A model generated the notes under the pieces. It did not search any database. It was not told the origin of the DNA and was given only the letters and a program-made list of their open reading frames with translations. Below, one piece after another: positions 15,729 to 23,995 of a stretch of DNA of 64,000 nt. How positions within the stretch are numbered: the first letter of the stretch is position 1; each line of letters starts with the position of its first letter. Both the position numbers and the translations under genes were made by a program. Source of the stretch: Nonlabens sp. YIK11 (GTDB taxonomy: Bacteria > Bacteroidota > Bacteroidia > Flavobacteriales > Flavobacteriaceae); NCBI RefSeq assembly GCF_001413925.1, contig NZ_LBMJ01000001.1, positions 930,001-994,000 on the forward strand. Direction: 5' to 3'.

Positions 15729-16345
15729 CCTATTTTTTACACTTACTGTTCGGTTTTACCATAGGGTTTATAGGTGTCATACCACCAGGACTCCTTAATT
15801 TGACCGCGGCAAAAATCAGTGTAAAGAGTGGAAAAAGAGCGGCAATTATTTTTGCGATAGGAGCCTCTTCAGTAGTGATCGCGCAAGTTTATATAGGTGT
15901 TTTCTTTTCTAAGCTTTTAAGTCTCAATCCAGATGTGTTGTTGATGGTAGAGCGTTTTGCGATCATCATATTCTTTGGTCTTAGCATCTTCTTTTTTATA
16001 CGCGCTCGGCTGGATAGCAAACCAGAATTTAAAACGGTTCACAAGTCAGATTATAAAGTTTTTGGTCAGGGAATTATTCTTTCAGCGCTCAATATATTTC
16101 CTATACCATTTTATATAGGATTTAGCTCCTTTCTAGCGAGTAGGAATGCCTTTACTTTTGAATTTCCCATGGCACATCTCTTTATCATAGGAGCCACAAC
16201 TGGAACATTTTTAATGCTATGTGCCTATATCAAATATGTAAAGAAGCTAAAATTTGACAGCGACACTTTTGCCAGAAAAATTCATTACCTGTTGTCTGCA
16301 TTAACGCTAGCAATTGCTGTATTTACCTTGATAAGAATTAACTAA
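15725..16345 (+). CDS. LysE family transporter
   Basis: A 206-residue inner-membrane protein with about six helices. The N-terminal FTIGFIGVIPPGLLNLTAAKISVKSGKRAA carries the PPG(P/L) and N..A..ISVKSG elements of the LysE/RhtB amino-acid exporter superfamily. The middle has a charged cytosolic loop (RARLDSKPEFKTVHKSDYKV) and the second half has three more helices. The substrate is not predictable. It overlaps trmB by ATGA and touches the next gene (TAATG), so trmB, this gene and the ATL gene form a tight operon. Confidence 0.85.
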   Translation: MTYFLHLLFGFTIGFIGVIPPGLLNLTAAKISVKSGKRAAIIFAIGASSVVIAQVYIGVFFSKLLSLNPDVLLMVERFAIIIFFGLSIFFFIRARLDSKPEFKTVHKSDYKVFGQGIILSALNIFPIPFYIGFSSFLASRNAFTFEFPMAHLFIIGATTGTFLMLCAYIKYVKKLKFDSDTFARKIHYLLSALTLAIAVFTLIRIN

Positions 16346-16680
16346 TGGCTGGAGATTTTTTTGAAAAGGTATACGAAGTTGTCAAACAAATTCCTGCAGG
16401 TCGAGTAACTAGTTACGGCGCCATAGCTGCTCATTTAGGAGCGCCGCGCAGCAGTCGTGCGGTAGGTTATGCTATGAACGCTTCACATTCACAAACAGAT
16501 GTTCCGGCGCATCGCGTCGTCAATCGCAAAGGTCTATTGACGGGCAAGCATCATTTTCAAGGTTCTAATTTAATGGTGCAGCTTTTGGAGAGTGAAGGCG
16601 TTAGGGTAAAGAAAGATCAGGTACAAGATCTTGAATCTATTTTCTGGGATCCTACAGACCAGTTGGATCCACTAGAATAG
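16345..16680 (+). CDS. Alkyltransferase-like (ATL) protein, MGMT family without the active cysteine
   Basis: A 111-residue protein built as the DNA-binding domain of O6-methylguanine methyltransferases: GRVTSYGAIAAHLGAPRSSRAVGYAM (helix-turn-helix and arginine finger region), then PAHRVV at residues 54-59. True repair enzymes have PCHRVV with the methyl-accepting cysteine; here it is Ala55. ATL proteins bind alkylated guanines and flag them for nucleotide excision repair without removing the alkyl group. It is the last gene of the trmB operon, closed by the terminator at 16697. Confidence 0.92.
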   Translation: MAGDFFEKVYEVVKQIPAGRVTSYGAIAAHLGAPRSSRAVGYAMNASHSQTDVPAHRVVNRKGLLTGKHHFQGSNLMVQLLESEGVRVKKDQVQDLESIFWDPTDQLDPLE

Positions 16681-16696
16681 TCACAAAATGAGTCAT

Positions 16697-16728
16697 AAAA
16701 AAAGCCACGGCATTGCAGTGGCTTTTTT
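16697..16728. terminator. Bidirectional intrinsic terminator between convergent genes
   Basis: Stem AAAAAAGCCAC (16698-16708) with GTGGCTTTTTT (16718-16728), nine-base loop, U tracts on both strands. It separates the ATL gene (+) from the aldehyde dehydrogenase (-). Confidence 0.9.
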
Positions 16729-16747
16729 ATTACTGTGCGTACAAAGA

Positions 16748-18133
16748 TTAGTTTTCTAATCGCATAATTGCTTTAACATTTACAAACTCTTTGATACCAA
16801 ACCCGCCATGTTCACGTCCATATCCCGAACGTTTTACACCACCAAATGGCATATTAGGCTGCGCTAGTCCAAAGGAGTTAATAAATACCATTCCTGTGTC
16901 AAAATGTTTGCTGGCAAGTTCAAAGGCTTTGTCTTCATCTTTGGTGAAAATTCCGCCACCTAAACCAAAACGGCTATCATTGGCAATGCGCATAGCATCT
17001 TCAGCATCTTTTGCTTTGATCAATGAAGCAACTGGTCCAAATAGTTCGTCATCATATCCTGGCTGTCCTGGGTGAACATTTTCTAGAACGGTAGATGGAT
17101 AATAAAATCCTTTTCCATCTGGCATCTCTCCACCACATAATACCTTGGCTCCATTAGTGACGCTATTTTTAACCTGCTTATGCAAATCATCTCTCAAATC
17201 TTTACGAGCCATAGGTCCCATATCAAACTCATCGCTAGTAGGATCTCCATGCTTGATGTCTTTCATCGCCTTTACAAATCCTTTCTTGAATTCATCATAA
17301 ACAGCCTCAACAACTACAAATCGTTTTGCTGCGATACATGTTTCACCATTATTATAAATTCTTCCTTTCACGCAAGCTTCAACGGCTACATCAAGGTCTG
17401 CATCTTCAAGAACCAAATAGGCATCATTTGATCCCAGTTCCAATACCATAGGTTTCAATGCTTTTCCAGCTTTTTCTCCAATGATTTCTCCTGCAACCGG
17501 ACTTCCGGTCAAAGTCACACCACGTACTAGATCATTGTTGATGACCTTGTCAGACTGGTCATGATTAATGACTAGAGTGGTAAATAGATTTTTAGGTAAT
17601 CCGGCTTCTTCAAAAATCTCTCTGATTTTCTCACCGCATCCCGTAACTGATTCCGCATGTTTTAGTAGAACTCCATTTCCAGCAGCTAGATTAGCAATCG
17701 CGTATCTTATAACTTGGTATGCTGGATAATTCCATGGCTGTATTCCATAAATAACACCAATTGGAGAATAGGTGATTAATCCGCGACCGCCATTAGGCAA
17801 CTCACGCTTTTCATCTGCTAATTCTTTAGGGGCAATTTGCGCCGTATGATCACAAATACCGGCACAAAGATCGACTTCAGATTCACTTTGGGACAAAAGT
17901 TTTCCCATTTCTGCAGTCATCAGTTGGGAAAGCTCTTTTTTGTATTCCTTTAATTTTTTACCAATGGCTTTTAATACTTCGCCACGTTCTTCAACGGTTT
18001 TGGTTTTCCATTCTAAAAAGGCTTTGTGACATTTTTCAATAGTTCCAGTTAGTTCATGGTCTGTCATGTATGGATAGAAACTTAGCTTTTCTTCCGTAGC
18101 TGGATTGATGGTGGTTATTCCTTTATCGCTCAT
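16748..18133 (-). CDS. NAD(P)-dependent succinate-semialdehyde dehydrogenase-type aldehyde dehydrogenase
   Basis: A 461-residue cytosolic aldehyde dehydrogenase that oxidises an aldehyde to the acid, probably succinate semialdehyde to succinate. It starts MSDKGITTINPATEEKL, typical of this subfamily (E. coli YneI/Sad-like, which lacks an N-terminal extension). Motifs: IQPWNYPAYQVIR near residue 131 (catalytic Asn), LTGSPVAGEIIG near 209, the general-base Glu in MVLELGSND near 234, and the nucleophile Cys in YNNGETCIAAKR near 268. LPFGGVKRSGYGRE-like PFGGVKRSGYGREHG closes the protein. It lies next to an acyl-CoA dehydrogenase on the same strand; the 106-base gap has no terminator, so co-transcription is possible. 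Confidence 0.92.
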   Translation of the reverse strand: MSDKGITTINPATEEKLSFYPYMTDHELTGTIEKCHKAFLEWKTKTVEERGEVLKAIGKKLKEYKKELSQLMTAEMGKLLSQSESEVDLCAGICDHTAQIAPKELADEKRELPNGGRGLITYSPIGVIYGIQPWNYPAYQVIRYAIANLAAGNGVLLKHAESVTGCGEKIREIFEEAGLPKNLFTTLVINHDQSDKVINNDLVRGVTLTGSPVAGEIIGEKAGKALKPMVLELGSNDAYLVLEDADLDVAVEACVKGRIYNNGETCIAAKRFVVVEAVYDEFKKGFVKAMKDIKHGDPTSDEFDMGPMARKDLRDDLHKQVKNSVTNGAKVLCGGEMPDGKGFYYPSTVLENVHPGQPGYDDELFGPVASLIKAKDAEDAMRIANDSRFGLGGGIFTKDEDKAFELASKHFDTGMVFINSFGLAQPNMPFGGVKRSGYGREHGGFGIKEFVNVKAIMRLEN

Positions 18134-18239
18134 AATAGTTTATCGTTTGATTGTTTACCTTATGAAGGTACAATCCTACTAGAGCACAAGAGTAGTCTTT
18201 AAGTCAACCTTATTACGGTTTTATGTTAAGCTTAATACT

Positions 18240-19604
18240 TTAGCTCACAAAGGCGCTATAACCAGTGATCGCTCGACCTACAATTAGGGAATTAATTTCT
18301 TTGGTTCCTTCATAACTGTAGATGGCTTCAGCATCTGCCACAAATCTGGCGACGTTGTGTTCCAGTAGGATTCCGTTACCACCTAAAACTTCACGGGCAC
18401 GAGATACGATATCTCTGGTGCGCATGGAACAAATCACTTTGGCAAGTGATGCGTGCTCATCCTTCAAAATTCCTTGATCCTGCATTACGCTCAGTCTAAA
18501 GCAAAGTGTCTGCATACTGGTGAGATTGGATATCATTTCTACGAGGTGGTTTTGAACCAGTTGGAAGCTTGCAATAGGTCTACCAAATTGCTCTCGCTTC
18601 TTAGTGTATTTCAACGCGTTCTCATAGGCGCCACGAGCACATCCTACCGCTTGCCACGCCACACCTGCGCGAGTCATGCGCAATACTTTGGCCGTGTCTT
18701 TAAAACTCTCTGCATGTTGCAGGCGATCACCTTCTGGTATCACACAATTAGTCAGTGTGATAATCGCATTTTGCACGATGCGCAAGGCCATTTTATCTTC
18801 CATTTTTTCTGCATGGAAACCTGGATTGCCCTTGCGTATCAAAAATCCTTTTACCTGGTTGGAGTCCACATCTCGTGCCCACAAGATCACCACATCTGCA
18901 AAAGTGGCGTTACCTATCCACTTCTTTTGACCGTTGAGGATCCAGTTCTCGCCATCCCATTTACAAGTGGTTTCCATACCGCCAGCGATGCCGCTACCGG
19001 TTTCTGGCTCTGTAAGACCAAAGGCACCAATCTTTTCCATTCGGGCCATTTGAGGCAGCCATTCCTGTTTTTGTTCTTCACTACCACATATGTAAATGGA
19101 TCCCATGGCAAGACCGCTATGCACACCGAAGAATGTCGAAATAGACACATCCACACGTGCGATTTCTTCTGCAATGATACCTTCAGTCACAAAGTCCATT
19201 GCTGGACAACCATAACCTTCATAGGCGATACCTGCGATGTTCAGTTTTGCCATTTTGGGAATAAGATCGTGCGGGAAAGCGGCTCTATTCCAGTAATCAT
19301 TAGCAATAGGCTGCACCTCATCTTCCATAAAATTGCGTACCTTCATTTGCACCTCGCGTTGTTTTTCAGTCAACTCCAGGCTCAGATTGTAAAAATCACC
19401 ATCAATAGGCGGCAGTTTGTGTTGTCCTTTTTTCTTTTTGGTCGACAGCATTTTCATCAATCCCGCAAGTTGTCGATCATCCAGTTCACCAACCGTATCC
19501 ATCACTTTTGACAAGTCCACCTTGGCATTGAGTGCCGCGAGTTTCTCTAGATCAATATTTTTCATCAAATCGATGGTTCCCTTTATTTTACTGAAAATGG
19601 ACAT
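18240..19604 (-). CDS. Acyl-CoA dehydrogenase with N-terminal extension
   Basis: An FAD-dependent enzyme introducing a 2,3 double bond in acyl-CoAs. The 454-residue protein has about 75 extra N-terminal residues (KIKGTIDLMKNIDLEKLAAL..., ending in a lysine-rich KKKKGQ) before the usual domain. The core shows FGLTEPETGSGIAGGMETT (FAD site) near residue 195, WILNGQKKWIGN near 221, REQFGRPIASFQLVQ near 340, REVLGGNGILLEHNVARF near 397, and the catalytic Glu in YSYEGTKEINSLIVGRAITG. The last pattern is like glutaryl-CoA and short/branched-chain dehydrogenases. The exact acyl chain is unknown. The N-terminal extension occurs in a Bacteroidota subfamily, I believe, but its function is not known. 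Confidence 0.9.
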   Translation of the reverse strand: MSIFSKIKGTIDLMKNIDLEKLAALNAKVDLSKVMDTVGELDDRQLAGLMKMLSTKKKKGQHKLPPIDGDFYNLSLELTEKQREVQMKVRNFMEDEVQPIANDYWNRAAFPHDLIPKMAKLNIAGIAYEGYGCPAMDFVTEGIIAEEIARVDVSISTFFGVHSGLAMGSIYICGSEEQKQEWLPQMARMEKIGAFGLTEPETGSGIAGGMETTCKWDGENWILNGQKKWIGNATFADVVILWARDVDSNQVKGFLIRKGNPGFHAEKMEDKMALRIVQNAIITLTNCVIPEGDRLQHAESFKDTAKVLRMTRAGVAWQAVGCARGAYENALKYTKKREQFGRPIASFQLVQNHLVEMISNLTSMQTLCFRLSVMQDQGILKDEHASLAKVICSMRTRDIVSRAREVLGGNGILLEHNVARFVADAEAIYSYEGTKEINSLIVGRAITGYSAFVS

Positions 19605-19727
19605 AGTTCTAATTTTTGTAACAATTTACTTTAGAGGGCAGCATCGCCGTGTTAATGAAAGCGTAATATTAGATCGATGTGCTGGTGTCAGTCACTTGTC
19701 CTTCGGTATCACTAGGCTTGTAGGTAA

Positions 19728-19749
19728 TTTCGCTTTCGCGAAAGCGAAA
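19728..19749. repeat. Dispersed palindrome, copy 5 (22 bp, intergenic)
   Basis: Perfect 22-bp palindrome with TTTC/GAAA extension around core 19732-19745, in the 239-base gap between the divergent acyl-CoA dehydrogenase and the secreted PEP/pyruvate-binding gene. Confidence 0.95.
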
Positions 19750-19831
19750 ACATCTTCATCATTACGGTACGGTAATTGACTTTTACCTAGTTAAACCGCT
19801 CTTAAACAGTATTTACTTACATTCAAAATCC

Positions 19832-19839
19832 TATTTTTG
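19832..19839 (+). promoter_or_regulatory. -7 box TATTTTTG, four bases before a start codon
   Basis: Full TAnnTTTG match that ends four bases before ATG 19844, which would give a leaderless or nearly leaderless transcript. Confidence 0.5.
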
Positions 19840-19843
19840 AACA

Positions 19844-22759
19844 ATGAAAAACATTACCCTACTACTATTTGCAGTGCTGCTTTTGTCCACTCCAGCACTA
19901 GCTCAAGAATTTACTAACGACCGTATTGCAGCCATGATAGAAGAGTATCGCGATCTGGATCGTGGTCCCTATAAAAGAATCGAATGGTTTTGTGCAGATG
20001 GGACGCGTCGCGACTCTAAGGATCCATGTCCTGACGCCTTAGGCGGCGGTATACAGCATGCTAGCTATAAAACTGAAGTGGAACAACTTGCAAAGAGAAA
20101 CCACATTTATTTTGGAGAGATTCTGGCAGCGGCAGACTTGTGGAGCTTTTGGGATGGTGACAACGACCACTCTAGATTGAAGCAATACCAGCTTAATAAT
20201 TATCTAGTTGCGGCAGATAATGGTTGGATCCAGGAAAAATCCAGATTTTACCGTGGTGCCAAACAAATTGAGGACGAAGAGGAATGGGGTCGCAAGTTTT
20301 ATTATACCGTATTAGGTGACAATGATTTGATCGATCGTGATTTTTTCCTTTTAAGAGAAAGCCTGCGCGATCTGCCACACGATGGCGATACCAACCTGGC
20401 GCAAGAAGTGCGTAGCATTAGTAAAACCCTTGCCGAAAAGCATCCCAAATTCATGGATTTACGCATCAAGATTCATGGCAATCCAGAGGCTAAGGACATT
20501 GCCTCCACACGCGAATGGGTCAAAGAACATAATGATGAGTTGAGCTTTAAGGAGCGAGAAGAATTTGAAAAGCTCATTGAAGTGATGCAGGAATTTTTTG
20601 AACCGGTGCCGGTAGCTGGTCTAGAAAAAATGGTTGCTGACTGGGATAAGGATTCTTACATAAGACAGCAAGCAATATTGTTTTCTTCTACATATACAAA
20701 CGACACAGAGCCTTCCATTTTAGTTCCTGCAGCTGCTGGATTGATGTGTGATATTAGAAACAACATAAAGGACGATAAGCGTGGTACACGCAGGACCTCT
20801 GCTTTGGAACTGAGCTTGAGGTTAGAAGAATTGATTTTTCAAACGGTGCCCAATTGGGAACCAAATACCTTACAAGAACATCTAGACAAGATTTATGCAA
20901 TCAGCGAGGCATTAGCTGCTGGTGGTTATGTAGAACAATGGGAATGGGATGCGGTAGAACCTAGACTTTTCATAACAGAAGGTGAGACCATTAAAACAAG
21001 CAAGTTACTGGATTTTATCGCTGCAGCTCGCAGTCAGGTAGAATGGGGAACAGGAATGGTCAATGCCATCTATGGCGATGTGGTGGAAGAATATGTGCAG
21101 TTTGAACCTTTGGCGTATGGATTCTATGACGACCGCATACGCAGTTCTTTATTACTACCATTAGGTGATGCTATTGGCGATTTAGGTGGATTGGTTTCTA
21201 GACAAATAGGCTTGACCAGTCAAGTCGAAAAGATAAGCAACCCATCAACGGTTCGTGGATTGAATGCTGGATATGCCAAAGGAAAACTTGTAGTCGTTGA
21301 AGGAAATGCAGAAGGCATGACCGTTGACCCTAATAAGATCTACATTTTTGACAGACCGCCTAGTGATTTGAAACCAGTGGCTGGAATTGCAACGGTGTCA
21401 GAAGGTAACTTAGTGTCACACGTACAATTATTAGCTAGAAATCTAGGGATTCCCAATGCGGCCATCTCTACAGATAACCTAGCCGACTTGAAAGCATTTA
21501 ATGGCAAGGAAATATTTTATGCTGTAAGTGGTCGTGGAACGGTAGTAATCAAATCTGCTGAAGAGATGTCTGACACTGAGAAAGCACTCTTTAGTAATAA
21601 CAAAAAGGAGAAGAAGACCATTCGCATTCCTGAAGGTAAGTTGAAGTTAGATGGCACTATGCCACTTGACATGAGTAAGGTTTCTAGTGCGGATAGTGGC
21701 ATATTGAGCGGCCCTAAAGCAGCTAATCTAGGACAACTCAAACAGTTATTTCCAGAACATGTGGTCAACGGCATCGTGATTCCTTTTGGAGTCTTTAAGG
21801 ATCATATGAATCAGCAAATACCTGGTCAAGATCAAACATATTGGCAATACCTCACTCAAATATTTAATACGGCCAAATCTATGCATGAAGCAAAAGTTGA
21901 TGAGGCTGAAGTGATCAAGTATCAACTAGCAGAATTTACCAAACTAAGAGCTGAGATCAATAGAATGCCTATGAAGCCGGCTTTTATAGGTCAATTGGAG
22001 AGTGATTTTAAAACCATTCTTAACGGTAAAATAGGAACTGTTCCTGTGTTTTTGCGCAGTGATACCAATATGGAAGACCTGGAAGAATTTACTGGTGCTG
22101 GACTGAATCTTACCGTTTTTAACGCTGTAGAGCGTGATAAGATCATTCAAGGTATACGAGATGTATGGGCATCTCCATATACAGAACGTAGTTTTAAATG
22201 GAGACAAGCCTATTTAGAAAATCCAGAAAATGTGTACCCATCGATCCTTATCATACCAACCGTGGATGTGGACTACAGCGGTGTTTTGATTACTAAGGAT
22301 TTTATCAATAATAGTGATGATAGAGTAACTGTTGCTATGAGTCGTGGTGCTGGTGGTGCCGTAGACGGTCAATCTGCAGAAACCTATCTCATCGATAACG
22401 ACGGAATGGGCCAACTCATATCACCGGCACGAGAAAACAAGCAGCGTAAATTACCGATCACTGGCGGTTCTATCATGGAGCATGCAGATTTTAATTCTAG
22501 CATATTGACTCCAGAAAACTTAAAAACGATTAAAAGATTTGCAGAAGAAGCTCATAAAACCATGCCTGGTTCCAAGAATGGTAGTTATACTGGAGCTTGG
22601 GATATTGAGCTAGGTTTCAAGGATGGTAAGTTATATCTCTTCCAGATCAGACCGTTTGTAGAAAACAATCAAGCAAAAAACTCAGAATATCTATCATCGA
22701 TAGACAGTGATGTTAACCTAAATACAGAACTGTATCTCAACAAAAATATAAGAAATTGA
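19844..22759 (+). CDS. Secreted PEP/pyruvate-binding (PPDK-like ATP-grasp) protein with phosphohistidine swivelling domain
   Basis: A 971-residue protein with a clear signal peptide (MKNITLLLFAVLLLSTPALAQ), so it acts in the periplasm or outside. The N-terminal 450 residues are a helical region I do not recognise. Then come a PEP-utiliser mobile domain around residues 470-575, with VSHVQLLARNLGIPNAA and candidate phospho-histidine His526, and a PPDK-type nucleotide/pyruvate-binding domain around 615-960 (SGPKAANLGQL, VFLRSDTNMEDLEEFTGAG, SRGAGGAVDGQSAET, LFQIRPFVEN). In PPDK and PEP synthase the ATP-grasp domain precedes the His domain; here the order is reversed and the PEP-binding barrel is absent. 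ATP is scarce outside the cytosol, so the substrate is puzzling. It is coupled to a serine hydrolase gene by a TTGA overlap. Confidence 0.85.
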   Translation: MKNITLLLFAVLLLSTPALAQEFTNDRIAAMIEEYRDLDRGPYKRIEWFCADGTRRDSKDPCPDALGGGIQHASYKTEVEQLAKRNHIYFGEILAAADLWSFWDGDNDHSRLKQYQLNNYLVAADNGWIQEKSRFYRGAKQIEDEEEWGRKFYYTVLGDNDLIDRDFFLLRESLRDLPHDGDTNLAQEVRSISKTLAEKHPKFMDLRIKIHGNPEAKDIASTREWVKEHNDELSFKEREEFEKLIEVMQEFFEPVPVAGLEKMVADWDKDSYIRQQAILFSSTYTNDTEPSILVPAAAGLMCDIRNNIKDDKRGTRRTSALELSLRLEELIFQTVPNWEPNTLQEHLDKIYAISEALAAGGYVEQWEWDAVEPRLFITEGETIKTSKLLDFIAAARSQVEWGTGMVNAIYGDVVEEYVQFEPLAYGFYDDRIRSSLLLPLGDAIGDLGGLVSRQIGLTSQVEKISNPSTVRGLNAGYAKGKLVVVEGNAEGMTVDPNKIYIFDRPPSDLKPVAGIATVSEGNLVSHVQLLARNLGIPNAAISTDNLADLKAFNGKEIFYAVSGRGTVVIKSAEEMSDTEKALFSNNKKEKKTIRIPEGKLKLDGTMPLDMSKVSSADSGILSGPKAANLGQLKQLFPEHVVNGIVIPFGVFKDHMNQQIPGQDQTYWQYLTQIFNTAKSMHEAKVDEAEVIKYQLAEFTKLRAEINRMPMKPAFIGQLESDFKTILNGKIGTVPVFLRSDTNMEDLEEFTGAGLNLTVFNAVERDKIIQGIRDVWASPYTERSFKWRQAYLENPENVYPSILIIPTVDVDYSGVLITKDFINNSDDRVTVAMSRGAGGAVDGQSAETYLIDNDGMGQLISPARENKQRKLPITGGSIMEHADFNSSILTPENLKTIKRFAEEAHKTMPGSKNGSYTGAWDIELGFKDGKLYLFQIRPFVENNQAKNSEYLSSIDSDVNLNTELYLNKNIRN

Positions 22760-23988
22760 AAAAGCATTATTACATCACATCTATTTTGATCATTGCCGTA
22801 ATCACTATGGCAATCTATCCCATAGATGGATATGAAAGAACAGGAATAAAGCGCCTCAAGCGATTGGAAAAAACGCTTGATAGCACCATAACGGAATATT
22901 ATCTAAAACCAGGTTCCTTCAAAAAAACTGATGAAATCAATCTATGGTTGTGCGAGGACACCGTTGCGACGGATAGTATCATGATCGTCGACGAGGACTT
23001 TCAAAACAAAATGACTCGACTCTTTCCCAGACGCAGTGGATATGCGATTACCGTATTGGATATCACAGATCCTGAGAACATGCGTTATGCAGAGATGAAC
23101 GAGAACAGTGGCTTCCAGCCAGGTAGTGTAGGTAAACTAGCGGTAGCGACTGCATTCTTCACACAATTGGCAGCTCTGTGTCCAGACGACTTTGAAGTAC
23201 GCACAAAACTGATGCGTGAGAAAGTGGTGCGCTCTGGAATTTGGGGAGTTGGTGATCACCATACCGTTCCTATTTACAATATCGAAAAAGATAAGTTAGT
23301 CAAAAGACAAGTTATTGCCAGTGATGAATTTAGCTTGTACGAATGGGTAGACCATATGTTAAGCGTGAGTAATAATGGAGCAGCCAGCATTGTCTGGAGA
23401 GAGGCCTTGTTGATGAAGCTTTTTGGGGATGAGTACTTTGACCTCACTCAAGAAGAAGCCGATGAGTACTGGGAAACCGCAGATAAGAAAATGCTCAGTG
23501 AGGTAGCTACAGAGTTGGTCAATCAACCTTTACGTGATTTAGGCATCACTCATGATGAATGGAGATTGGGTAGTTTCTTCACTAATGGTCCTGATCGTAT
23601 TGCAAGAGCAACTGGTGGAAGCATAGGAACACCTGCGGGATTGATGAAATGGTTCATTAAGCTGGAACAAGGTCAAATTGTAGATCGTCAATCCAGTCTT
23701 GAATTGAAAAGATTGATGTACATGACAGATCGCCGTATAAGATATGCCTACAGTTCAAGATTGAACGATGCTTCTGTGTACTTTAAGTCAGGAAGTTATT
23801 ACAGCGGTGGTGGCGCAAAATATGCAGGGACAAAGTTCAATTATATGAATAGTGTCATCATGGTAGAACATCCAGATGGAACGAATTACATTGTTTGTTT
23901 GATGTCAAATATCTTGGGTAAGAACTCTGCTGGAGACCACATGTATTTAGCAAGTGCTATCGATAAAGCCATCCGCTCAGAAGATTAA
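22756..23988 (+). CDS. Class A beta-lactamase-like serine hydrolase, membrane-anchored or secreted
   Basis: A 410-residue protein with an N-terminal hydrophobic segment (YYITSILIIAVITMAIYPIDG), then a penicillin-binding/beta-lactamase fold. The SxxK motif is GSVGKLAV near residue 128, the SxN-like element is LSVSNNGAAS near 198, and KSG appears in VYFKSGSYYSGG near 345. Long insertions and the lack of a class A ExxLN omega-loop motif argue against a real beta-lactamase; DD-peptidase or another esterase is as likely. Translation starts at a TTG that overlaps the upstream stop (TTGA), so the two genes are coupled. It shares fold and active-site layout with the hydrolase at 26793-27773. Confidence 0.78.
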   Translation: MKKHYYITSILIIAVITMAIYPIDGYERTGIKRLKRLEKTLDSTITEYYLKPGSFKKTDEINLWLCEDTVATDSIMIVDEDFQNKMTRLFPRRSGYAITVLDITDPENMRYAEMNENSGFQPGSVGKLAVATAFFTQLAALCPDDFEVRTKLMREKVVRSGIWGVGDHHTVPIYNIEKDKLVKRQVIASDEFSLYEWVDHMLSVSNNGAASIVWREALLMKLFGDEYFDLTQEEADEYWETADKKMLSEVATELVNQPLRDLGITHDEWRLGSFFTNGPDRIARATGGSIGTPAGLMKWFIKLEQGQIVDRQSSLELKRLMYMTDRRIRYAYSSRLNDASVYFKSGSYYSGGGAKYAGTKFNYMNSVIMVEHPDGTNYIVCLMSNILGKNSAGDHMYLASAIDKAIRSED

Positions 23989-23995
23989 ATAAGGA

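Noticed and set aside
18453..19511. 352-codon open frame antisense to the acyl-CoA dehydrogenase
   Set aside because: Cys/His/Phe-rich translation without domains, wholly inside a well supported gene on the other strand.
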